Shown here: in pieces, positions 17,659 through 23,907 of the stretch | Layout of the letters: every line of letters starts with the position of its first letter | How positions within the stretch are numbered: position 1 is the stretch's first letter | Assembly (NCBI GenBank): GCA_030524205.1 | Contig: JAUNGZ010000020.1 | Coordinates: forward strand, 1-43,512 | Reading direction: 5' to 3' | Origin: Eubacteriales bacterium | Lineage (GTDB): Bacteria; Bacillota; Clostridia; Oscillospirales; Butyricicoccaceae | DNA length: 43,512 nt | Made by a program: the position numbers and the translations under genes | The notes under the pieces: generated by a model | The model's input: only the letters and a program-made list of their open reading frames with translations | What the model was told of the DNA's origin: nothing | Database searches by the model: none

Positions 17659-18450
17659 CTAGCGCGCCGCCAGCCGCAGCGCGATCAACGCCGCCCAAAA
17701 TACCGCCGTCCAGAGCGCCGATGCGCGGCAGAACGGCTTGTCCTCCTCTAAAAAGCGAATGCCGCCGTCGTAGCCGCGCGCCGCCATCGCGTCGTAATAC
17801 GCGCGCGAGCGGCGCAGCGACATAACCAGCAGATTGCCCGCCGTTCCGCCGAAGGACCGGCACGAGGTGCGGAAATCGCGCCAGCCCAGACGGGCCGCCG
17901 CCGCGCCGCGCATGCGGTCGTGCGTATCAAGCAGCACAAACGCGAAGCGGTAAATCAGGTACATCAATTCGCACAGCAGCATCGGCAGGTGCGCCCGCTG
18001 CAAAACGCCGACCAGCTCGCACGCGGGCGTGGTCAGCGCGAGCAGGTACATCGCGCTGACCGCGCCGAGCGCCTTGAGCACAAGGGCGAGCGCAAAGCGC
18101 ACACTGTCCGCCGAAGCGCACACATAAAACCAGTGCAGCGACAGGCTCCAATCGCCCGCCGGGACGGGGGACAGATCGCACGCAACCGCCAGCCCGCCGA
18201 GCAGCAGGAAAACGAGCGGCACGCGCAGCAGGCCGAGATAGTCGCGCAGCGGCAGCCTCCCCTTAAATTTTTGCAGCGCCGCAAGCGATGCGATCACCGC
18301 CGCCGACACCGCGGGCCGGTCGGCCGCGAGGCAGATGATCAGCGTGCCCAGCGACAGCACGGTTTTAAACGCCGGATTCCAGCCGCCCATGCCCGAAGCG
18401 TAGGCCAGCCGGTCGATCGACCGCGCGCCGTGTCCATATGATGGCTGCAA
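17659..18450 (-). CDS. cbiQ: Cobalt ECF transporter transmembrane protein CbiQ
   Basis: Energy-coupling T component: an inner-membrane scaffold that connects the ATPase to CbiM. It has 263 residues with about five to six hydrophobic segments. SIDRLAYASGMGGWNPAFKTVLSL at the N terminus is typical of CbiQ, and AAARLGWRDFRTSCRSFGGTAGNLLVMSLRRSRAYYDAMAARGYDG contains the two coupling-helix motifs with the AARGY signature. The start is a TTG at 18450, eight bases after GGAGG. It is first in a cbiQ-cbiO pair with its own promoter and no visible riboswitch. Confidence 0.93.
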   Translation of the reverse strand: MQPSYGHGARSIDRLAYASGMGGWNPAFKTVLSLGTLIICLAADRPAVSAAVIASLAALQKFKGRLPLRDYLGLLRVPLVFLLLGGLAVACDLSPVPAGDWSLSLHWFYVCASADSVRFALALVLKALGAVSAMYLLALTTPACELVGVLQRAHLPMLLCELMYLIYRFAFVLLDTHDRMRGAAAARLGWRDFRTSCRSFGGTAGNLLVMSLRRSRAYYDAMAARGYDGGIRFLEEDKPFCRASALWTAVFWAALIALRLAAR

Positions 18451-18485
18451 ATGTGCCGCCTCCGTTCCTTTTCCAAGATGTGCTT

Positions 18486-18515
18486 ATTGTACGCACAGAC
18501 GCGGCCGTTTGTCAA
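18486..18515 (-). promoter_or_regulatory. Promoter for cbiQ-cbiO
   Basis: TTGACA (18510-18515), 18-base spacer, TACAAT (18486-18491) on the minus strand, about 35 bases before the cbiQ start. Only about 25 transcribed bases precede the Shine-Dalgarno site, too few for a B12 aptamer. Confidence 0.75.
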
Positions 18516-18532
18516 CCGTATCCGGCCCGCCG

Positions 18533-18570
18533 GAACAAGTGAACTCGCTCGAACCGCCGCCCCTCTGCCG
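18533..18570 (-). pseudogene. Decayed 3' half of a tRNA (tRNA-Val-like)
   Basis: On the minus strand, GCAGAGGGGCGGCGGTTCGA and the next 17 bases align without gaps to the 3' half of the tRNA-Val at 18643-18718. About 29 of 37 positions agree, including the T-arm GGTTCGAGC. The 5' half, anticodon and CCA are missing. It could be the remains of a tandem tRNA duplication or of an attachment site; no integrase is nearby. Confidence 0.45.
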
Positions 18571-18614
18571 GTCGGCACATGGTAAACACGGCTGCTTCTC
18601 CTTCCCGGAAAATA

Positions 18615-18640
18615 AAAAAGACGCCCGAAGGCGTCTTTTT
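18615..18640 (-). terminator. Rho-independent terminator after the tRNA cluster
   Basis: AAAAAGACGCC-CGAA-GGCGTCTTTTT, symmetrical and so possibly active in both directions. It directly follows the tRNA-Val 3' end on the minus strand. Confidence 0.85.
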
Positions 18641-18642
18641 CT

Positions 18643-18718
18643 TGGTGGAAGTTAACGGGCTCGAACCGCTGACCCTCTGCTTGTAAGGCAGATGCTCTCC
18701 CAGCTGAGCTAAACTTCC
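18643..18718 (-). tRNA. tRNA-Val (anticodon TAC)
   Basis: Complete cloverleaf: acceptor GGAAGTT/AACTTCC, anticodon stem TCTGC/GCAGA around the loop CTTACAA, T-arm with GGTTCGAGC and an encoded CCA. Last gene of a three-tRNA transcript. Confidence 0.95.
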
Positions 18719-18721
18719 AAA

Positions 18722-18796
18722 TGGTGACCCGTGCGGGAATCGAACCCGCGTTACCGCCGTGAAAGGGCGGTGTCTTAACCGCTTGACCAACGGGCC
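18722..18796 (-). tRNA. tRNA-Glu (anticodon TTC)
   Basis: Complete cloverleaf: acceptor GGCCCGT/ACGGGTC with one G-U pair, anticodon stem CCGCC/GGCGG around CTTTCAC, T-arm GCGGGTTCGATTCCCGC, encoded CCA. Its charged form is the substrate of HemA, encoded at 10442-11635. Confidence 0.95.
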
Positions 18797-18804
18797 AAGG
18801 GAAA

Positions 18805-18881
18805 TGGTAGCGGTAATTGGACTTGAACCAATGACCTTCCGGGTATGAACCGGACGCTCTAGCCAACTAAGCTATACCGCC
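18805..18881 (-). tRNA. tRNA-Met (anticodon CAT, elongator type)
   Basis: Acceptor GGCGGTA/TACCGCT, anticodon stem TCCGG/CCGGA around TTCATAC, T-arm TTGGTTCAAGTCCAA, encoded CCA. The first pair is G-U and the anticodon stem lacks the three consecutive G-C pairs of the initiator. A lysidine-modified tRNA-Ile2 cannot be fully excluded. Confidence 0.9.
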
Positions 18882-18925
18882 GTATCTGGTTTCCCTCCGT
18901 CGCCCGTTTGTTGGCGACGATATTT

Positions 18926-18954
18926 AGTATAACCCAACGGCCAAGCCTTGTCAA
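18926..18954 (-). promoter_or_regulatory. Promoter for the Met-Glu-Val tRNA cluster
   Basis: TTGACA (18949-18954), 17-base spacer, TATACT (18926-18931) on the minus strand, 45 bases before the tRNA-Met 5' end. Confidence 0.85.
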
Positions 18955-18983
18955 GCATTTTTTACTGTTTTCCCTATTTTTCC

Positions 18984-19754
18984 TCATTCCATGCTGTCCA
19001 GCGCCTGCTCGTAAAAAGCCTGATCCCAAACGTGGGTTTTGGCGAGCCGGTCGGCGGGCAGCAGAAAATATTGGTCGGAAACATAGTCCCCGCGGTCGGG
19101 CACGGGGTCGTCGAACGTGCAGTCGATAAAATAGGTCTGCCCGTCCAGCCGCACGGCGTTCCAGCCGTGGTTCATCTCCTCGGACGCGATATAGATGGCC
19201 CGCAGGCCGACCGCCTCGCACAGCATGCCGTAGGCGCGCCCATAGCCCGCGCAGACCGCTTTGTGGTCGATCAGCGCGCCGTCCGCCGCAAAGGGAGCCG
19301 TCGCGCCGTCAGGCGATGTGCCTTCCGCCGTTTCGGTGTCGTACCGGCACAGGCGGATCAGCGCGTCGTGCAGCGCGCGCAGCTTTTCTTCGTCGGTCAT
19401 ATCGTCCGTTACGCATTCGGAGGCCAGCAGCTGGGCATAGCCCCACGCCTGCTCCTGCCGCGCCGGGCGGGAAAGCTCGACCCGCAGCTCGGTCGTGCCG
19501 TTCGGGCGCGTGGTGGCATGCAGTGAAAAGGCATAGGGATACCGCGCTTCCAGCGCGGCGTAAACCTCGTCCAGCTCTACCTCTTCGGTGCGAAACACCG
19601 CGCCGTCGCCGCCGCCGCGCACAGTCTCCTCCAACATGGCCGCCGCCTCATACGGGCTCTGCACATGCGGCGCGCTCAACCGCGGATAGAGCACGGCCAG
19701 CGCGGCCCCGCCGGCAAGCAGCAGAAAAAGCAGCATTTTCAACGCGCGTTTCAA
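18984..19754 (-). CDS. Membrane-anchored transglutaminase-like protein
   Basis: Function in the cell is unknown. The 256-residue protein (TTG at 19754, after AAGGGGG) starts with a hydrophobic anchor at about residues 6-22 and is otherwise predicted to be outside the membrane. The C-terminal part has a transglutaminase/protease-like core: Cys168 in DHKAVCAGYGRAYGMLCEAVG, His197 in MNHGWNAVRLDGQTYFIDCTFDD and Asp211 in the same stretch, forming a plausible Cys-His-Asp triad. Such proteins often act on or near the cell wall. It ends 30 bases before the tRNA promoter. The fold call is good; a specific substrate is not. Confidence 0.75.
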   Translation of the reverse strand: MKRALKMLLFLLLAGGAALAVLYPRLSAPHVQSPYEAAAMLEETVRGGGDGAVFRTEEVELDEVYAALEARYPYAFSLHATTRPNGTTELRVELSRPARQEQAWGYAQLLASECVTDDMTDEEKLRALHDALIRLCRYDTETAEGTSPDGATAPFAADGALIDHKAVCAGYGRAYGMLCEAVGLRAIYIASEEMNHGWNAVRLDGQTYFIDCTFDDPVPDRGDYVSDQYFLLPADRLAKTHVWDQAFYEQALDSME

Positions 19755-19819
19755 GCCAATCCCCCTTTTTCCTCCACAGCACCGAGCCGCCGAAAAAACC
19801 CCGTGCCGCAGCACGCTTT

Positions 19820-19850
19820 AAATAGAAAATGGCGGCAAAGCCGCCATTTC
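19820..19850 (-). terminator. Rho-independent terminator upstream of the transglutaminase-like gene
   Basis: On the minus strand AAATGGCGGC-TTTG-CCGCCATTT followed by TCTATTT. It would end transcripts coming from 20033-20815 and from repeat copy E. Confidence 0.7.
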
Positions 19851-19900
19851 TCTCATTGAATTGCCGCGCGGCGGCGGAAAGCAGACAGAGGGCTGCGGGC

Positions 19901-20023
19901 TATTCAAACCGGCTTCAAGCGCACCCCAGCGCGGCTCCTCTCGCCGCTTTGCGGCAATTCGCCTGCTGCCCGTAGGGCGCGCGCAGAAGCCGGAATATTC
20001 GATTGAATCGTGATTTCAATCGA
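19901..20023 (+). repeat. Structured intergenic repeat, copy E (multi-branched variant)
   Basis: A closing stem CCGGCTTC (19909-19916)/GAAGCCGG (19986-19993) encloses three small hairpins: GCGC/GCGC, GCCGC-TTT-GCGGC and GCCC-GTA-GGGC. A terminal hairpin TCGATTGAA/TTCAATCGA follows at 19999-20023, 9 bases from the stop of the 20033 gene. It shares the terminal hairpin with copies A-D and F but has different inner parts, closest in layout to copy F. Confidence 0.7.
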
Positions 20024-20032
20024 GAGAATCGC

Positions 20033-20815
20033 TCACATCAGCTTAACGGTATAGTATACTGCCGTAATGAACAAATATGCCGCCGCGACGCCCATCGCCG
20101 CCAGCGTATACGCCGGCAGGAACGCCGTTGCCGCGACCAGCACGGTCATCAGCAGGGGCGTCACCGTCAGCATGGTATAGGCGTTGCGGCTGAACTGCGG
20201 GTCCATCGTCCGGCCGCGGAAGGTGATTTTACCCTTCCTGCCGCGCAGCGTCCACACGCAGGCAATCTGGACCACGGTCAGCACGGCCGCCGCAGCCAGC
20301 GCCGCATACGCCATCGAGCCGTAATTTGACGAGGCCAGCGCGCGGTGCGCCACCCACATTAGGCCGAGCGCCGCGCCCGAATCTACCGCGATCAGGAAAA
20401 ACTCCGGCGCGTACGAATGATACACCAAATAGTACACCGCCAGCACGGGCAGAACGACATACAGCACCTTGATGGGCTGCGCGCCGATGTAGTTGATCAC
20501 CGTCATGCACAGGACAAGCACGATGCTCGCGATCAGCACATTGCGGCCGCACAGGATGCGGCGAACCGCCCGCCGCTTGCCCGCGGCCTCGCGCGCCAGC
20601 AGATAAATGCCGGCCGCCGCGCCCACAATGCCGGCGCCCAGCAGCACCCTGACGCAGATAATGCCCATCCGCCACGTATTGCCGTAGTCCAGCAGCCGCT
20701 GAAGGATCATCAATACCAGCACGCCGAGCAGGCACACGCTGAACACCGTCAGCACCTTATTCGTCGTATATTCTTCTTCACTGATTGGCTTCTTGCTCAC
20801 ATTGCTTTTGGCCAA
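20033..20815 (-). CDS. Polytopic membrane protein of unknown function
   Basis: I do not recognise the family. The 260-residue protein starts at a TTG (20815) six bases after GGGAGTGG. A polar N terminus (MAKSNVSKKPISEEEYTTNK) precedes about seven hydrophobic helices, near residues 22-40, 52-75, 90-110, 114-130, 133-150, 158-178 and 208-255 (two). Positively charged loops (EAAGKRRAVRR, LRGRKGK) suggest cytoplasmic sides. No enzyme motif is visible. It follows rsmE by 20 bases, probably in one transcript with prmA and rsmE, and is followed by repeat copy E. Confidence 0.7.
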   Translation of the reverse strand: MAKSNVSKKPISEEEYTTNKVLTVFSVCLLGVLVLMILQRLLDYGNTWRMGIICVRVLLGAGIVGAAAGIYLLAREAAGKRRAVRRILCGRNVLIASIVLVLCMTVINYIGAQPIKVLYVVLPVLAVYYLVYHSYAPEFFLIAVDSGAALGLMWVAHRALASSNYGSMAYAALAAAAVLTVVQIACVWTLRGRKGKITFRGRTMDPQFSRNAYTMLTVTPLLMTVLVAATAFLPAYTLAAMGVAAAYLFITAVYYTVKLM

Positions 20816-20835
20816 TTTGGTCCACTCCCTTTTTC

Positions 20836-21561
20836 TCACATGTTGCCGCCCGCATACAATACGGCGGCGAGCGCCGCGATCGGCGCGGTCTCGCACCGCA
20901 GAATGCGCGTGCCGAGCGAAACGCTCGTCAGACCCGCTTCCTTTGCGGCGGCGGCCTCCTCCGGGGCGAAGCCGCCCTCCGGCCCGATCATCAGCGAAAC
21001 CGTCCGCCCAACGCCGCCCGCAAGCGCGTCCCGCAGGCCGGTCCGCTTTTCATTTTCATAAAAGAACAGCGCGGTTTCACACGCCGCCGCTCGTTCGATC
21101 GCCTGTCCGACCGGCACCACCGCGCCGACCGACGGCAGCCGTCCCCTGCCGCACTGCCCCGCGGCCTCGACCGCGATTTTGCGCCAGCGCTCAACCTTTT
21201 TATCGGTCTTGTCCGGCCGGGACACGCAGTTTTTGGACAGATAGGGCACGATCTCGGCAACGCCAAGCTCGACCGCCTTTTGGACGATCAGCTCCATTTT
21301 ATCGCCCTTTGGCAGGGCCATAAACAGGATAAAGCGCTGTTCCGGCTCGGTGTCTGCCGGGTGCGCGCCGCGCACGCAGCACACAACCGCGTCCTTTTCG
21401 ACCGACTCGACCGCGCAGTCATAATCGGTGCCCGCGCCGTCGCACAGCGTGAGCGCCTCGCCCGGACGCAGCCGCAGCACGCGGCCCGCGTGGTGCGCGT
21501 TTTCGCCGGTGAGCGTCAGCACGCCGTTTACCGGCTGTTCGCTGATAAAGAATCTCGGCAT
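20836..21561 (-). CDS. rsmE: 16S rRNA (uracil1498-N3)-methyltransferase RsmE
   Basis: SPOUT-class methyltransferase acting on 16S rRNA. The 241 residues begin MPRFFISEQPVNGVLTLTGENAHHAGRVLRLRPGE (PUA-like N domain) and contain ILFMALPKGDKMELIVQKAVELGV and the knot motif LMIGPEGGFAPEE with LGTRILRCETAPIAAL at the end. All these are RsmE signatures. It is 62 bases downstream of prmA, an arrangement seen in many Firmicutes, where both modify the translation machinery. Confidence 0.95.
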   Translation of the reverse strand: MPRFFISEQPVNGVLTLTGENAHHAGRVLRLRPGEALTLCDGAGTDYDCAVESVEKDAVVCCVRGAHPADTEPEQRFILFMALPKGDKMELIVQKAVELGVAEIVPYLSKNCVSRPDKTDKKVERWRKIAVEAAGQCGRGRLPSVGAVVPVGQAIERAAACETALFFYENEKRTGLRDALAGGVGRTVSLMIGPEGGFAPEEAAAAKEAGLTSVSLGTRILRCETAPIAALAAVLYAGGNM

Positions 21562-21623
21562 AAACTTAAACCTTTCCTATTCTAACAAAAAAACCGCCGT
21601 TTGGCAAGTGAACAATCCGTGAA

Positions 21624-22586
21624 TCATTTTCTCGCGACAAACGCGCTCCAATCGTCGCTGCTTTCGTGCGACGCTACGGACAGGCCGCTCGCCTCGAGCG
21701 CCGCGCGCACCTCGTCCGCCCGTTCGTTCAGGATGCCCGAGCAGATCAGCGTGCCGCCCGGCGCGAGCTTTGCGAAAAACATCGGCGCCATGCCGATGAT
21801 CACGTCGGCCACAATGTTGGCGACGATGATATCGTAGCCGTCCCCGATCTCCCGCGCGAGCGCGTCATTGCGCAGCGCGTCGCCGCACAGGCCGCGGCCG
21901 ATGGAGACGCGGTTTTTCTCCGCGTTTTCCCGCGCGGTCTTCAGGCAGTTTTCGTCGATGTCGACGACAGCCCGCACCTCCGCGCCCAGCATGGCCGCCG
22001 CGATCGCCAGAATGCCCGAGCCCGTGCCCATGTCGAGCAGCTTGTCCCCGGGCTTGACGCAGGCTTCGAGCGCAGCCATGCAGAGCTGCGTCGTATCGTG
22101 GCTGCCCGTGCCGAAGCTCGAGGCGGGGTCGATCTCCAAAATGCGCCGGCCGCCCGCGTCCTCCACGGTTTCCCACGAGGGCTTGATCAGAAAGGTCCTG
22201 CCGACCGGAAAGGGCTTGAAATACTGCTTCCAGCCCCATTCCCAGTCCTGCTGCCGGGTGACGCCCGTGTCAAAGCACAAGCGGCCCCATGCGTTTTCCG
22301 CGTCGCGCGCTTTCAGGTTTTCCAGCGCGCCGCGGATGCCGGCAAGCTGCGCAGCGCCCGCATCGTCGTCGGGCAGATAAATTTTCAGGCAGGTCTCCTG
22401 CGTGGTTTTTTCCCGCACGAGGCCTTCGTCCACATAGTCCCAGTATATCTCCGTATCCTTGAGAAATTCCTGAAAGTCGGCCGCGTCCTCGAGCACATAG
22501 CCCTCCACGCCGTTCTCCTCCAAAAGCGCCGCGACCGGCTCCACGCCGGCCGTCGTCGTGTAAATCGTCACTTCTTTCCAGTCCAA
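21624..22586 (-). CDS. prmA: Ribosomal protein L11 methyltransferase PrmA
   Basis: Methylates ribosomal protein L11 using SAM. The start at a TTG (22586) gives 320 residues and the conserved MDWKEVTIYTTTAGVEPVAALLEENG opening; an in-frame ATG at 22616 adds ten residues lying in the edge of repeat copy B and has no spaced Shine-Dalgarno site. The SAM motif LLDMGTGSGILAIAAAMLGA and the NxxxNV-like IIVANIVADVIIGMAP motif are intact, preceded by SFGTGSHDTTQLC. The purine-rich edge of copy B (GGGACGAGAG on the minus strand) seems to supply its ribosome binding site. Confidence 0.92.
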   Translation of the reverse strand: MDWKEVTIYTTTAGVEPVAALLEENGVEGYVLEDAADFQEFLKDTEIYWDYVDEGLVREKTTQETCLKIYLPDDDAGAAQLAGIRGALENLKARDAENAWGRLCFDTGVTRQQDWEWGWKQYFKPFPVGRTFLIKPSWETVEDAGGRRILEIDPASSFGTGSHDTTQLCMAALEACVKPGDKLLDMGTGSGILAIAAAMLGAEVRAVVDIDENCLKTARENAEKNRVSIGRGLCGDALRNDALAREIGDGYDIIVANIVADVIIGMAPMFFAKLAPGGTLICSGILNERADEVRAALEASGLSVASHESSDDWSAFVARK

Positions 22587-22591
22587 ACAGC

Positions 22592-22834
22592 TCTCGTCCC
22601 TTCGTCCCTCGTCCATCCCCGCGCCGTGTCGGCGCGACGTTCCCCGCGCCCGCAGGCGCCGTTCAAACAGAAACCGGCCACGCCGGTTTTATAAAAAGTG
22701 CGGGCTTCGCCCGTACTTTTTATCCAAAGGCGGCATTGTCCGAAAATCAAAATTTTCGGACAATGCCGGCGCAGCAGCCTTTCCGACGGAACGTCGGAAG
22801 GCGTCCCTCGATTGAAACTGTAGTTTCAATCGAC
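22592..22834 (+). repeat. Structured intergenic repeat, copy B
   Basis: Pyrimidine-rich leader (CGTCCCTTCGTCCCTCGTCC), hairpin GCGCCGTGTCGGCGC (22621-22635), then AAACCGG/CCGGTTT (22671-22689), ATAAAAAG/CTTTTTAT (22691-22722), GGCATTGTCCGAAAAT/ATTTTCGGACAATGCC with CAAA loop (22732-22767), GCCTTTCCGACG/CGTCGGAAGGC (22777-22802) and TCGATTGAAACT/AGTTTCAATCGA (22808-22833). A 28-base block (22662-22689) is identical to 92-119 in copy A. The stems at 22732 and 22777 differ in sequence from copy A yet stay paired. Confidence 0.88.
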
Positions 22835-22835
22835 A

Positions 22836-23876
22836 TTATAAACGAATCAGCCCGTATTTTTGTTCCAAATAATGCAAAACCTCTTCGGACTGCTCCCACG
22901 TGCCGTCATACAGCGCCAGACCGGGATACACCCGCAGCCCCTGCTCAAGCAGCTCGGCCGACTCCGCGCACAGGCAGACCGGCCGAGAGATCATATACCG
23001 GCACTCCTCCAGCGCGATTACATCGTCCTCCGTTTCGAGCACGAGCTTCAAAGCGCCCGCATCGTCCTCCGCTTCCAAGAGCGCCTCGCTCAGACGGTGG
23101 CCGCACTCGATCTCGTCCGAAATGTCGATCGTCGGGTCGATGAAATGCGCGTTTCTGCCGTCCGGCGCGAGGATGAAATCGTCGTGGTCGCGCGGCACGC
23201 GGCGGGACGCGGCGTGTCCGTCGATTGCCGCGAGCACCTCCGCCTCGCCGTCGGGCGCGCGCGGCAGGAAAATCTCCGTGTTGTACAGCGCGGTCTGCGC
23301 GCGCAGCCACGCGGCGGGAACCGATACGCCGATCGACAGCCGCGCGTAGGGTGCGGCTGCCTCGAGCGCCTCGGTCAGCGCCTCCGGTTCGCGCGCGGTC
23401 AAAATAACGGTCGACACGCCGACGCGCTGCAGCACGCCGACCGCCGCGCGGATATCCGTGCCGTCCTCCAAAAGGCCTTCGTCCCCCTCGACGGTCAGCT
23501 CGGCGATCACCGTCCGTCCGCACAGGTCGGTCAGCGCGAGCACCGCGGCGCGCAGCGCCGCGAACGAGGGCGCGCCGCGCAGGTAATAGAACGCCGCGCC
23601 GTCGTGCAGGCGGCCGCGGAACGCGGCCTTGCACTGCCCGATATAATGCATCGTCTGCGGCCGTTCGCAAAGCTCCTCGTCGGGCGCGGGCGGGCAGTCG
23701 AGCGGCAGGCCGACCGGCAGCGGCTCGAGCGCCTCCGCCCAAGCCGCACAGGCCGCCCCGTCGGGCGCAAGCGCGCCCGCAAAGCGCCCGGGCTGCTTTT
23801 GATACAGCGGCAGCGCGGCGGCGTTTGCCAGAATCAGCTGCGGTTTATCGCCTGTGTGACATAAAGGAATGTCCAA
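22836..23876 (-). CDS. Divergent methionine synthase (MetH)-like protein without zinc-site cysteines
   Basis: The 346-residue protein (TTG start, AGGAGG 10 bases upstream) reads like a shortened, altered MetH N-terminal half. GRFAGALAPDG (30-40), AELTVEGDEGLLEDGTDIRAAVGVLQRVGVSTVILTA (125-161) and ALEAAAPYARLSIGVSVPAAW resemble the homocysteine S-methyltransferase barrel. RPVCLCAESAELLEQGLRVYPGLALYDGT (298-326) and the YLEQKYGLIRL end resemble the pterin-binding barrel. The N-terminal DGAMGT-like strand and the GxNC and GGCCG zinc motifs of active enzymes are not found. It may have lost catalysis or bind something else. The link to MetH is from memory of the family, not a search; moderate confidence. 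Confidence 0.5.
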   Translation of the reverse strand: MDIPLCHTGDKPQLILANAAALPLYQKQPGRFAGALAPDGAACAAWAEALEPLPVGLPLDCPPAPDEELCERPQTMHYIGQCKAAFRGRLHDGAAFYYLRGAPSFAALRAAVLALTDLCGRTVIAELTVEGDEGLLEDGTDIRAAVGVLQRVGVSTVILTAREPEALTEALEAAAPYARLSIGVSVPAAWLRAQTALYNTEIFLPRAPDGEAEVLAAIDGHAASRRVPRDHDDFILAPDGRNAHFIDPTIDISDEIECGHRLSEALLEAEDDAGALKLVLETEDDVIALEECRYMISRPVCLCAESAELLEQGLRVYPGLALYDGTWEQSEEVLHYLEQKYGLIRL

Positions 23877-23907
23877 TTTTTCTTCCTCCTAAGAAGAACG
23901 GGAGCGT

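Noticed and set aside
18533-18570. A fourth functional tRNA
   Set aside because: Only the 3' half can be aligned. Acceptor, D-arm and anticodon are missing.
22592-22834. Insertion sequence or classical MITE
   Set aside because: No transposase or clear terminal inverted repeats with target-site duplications were seen. The element may still be mobilised from elsewhere, but that cannot be shown here.
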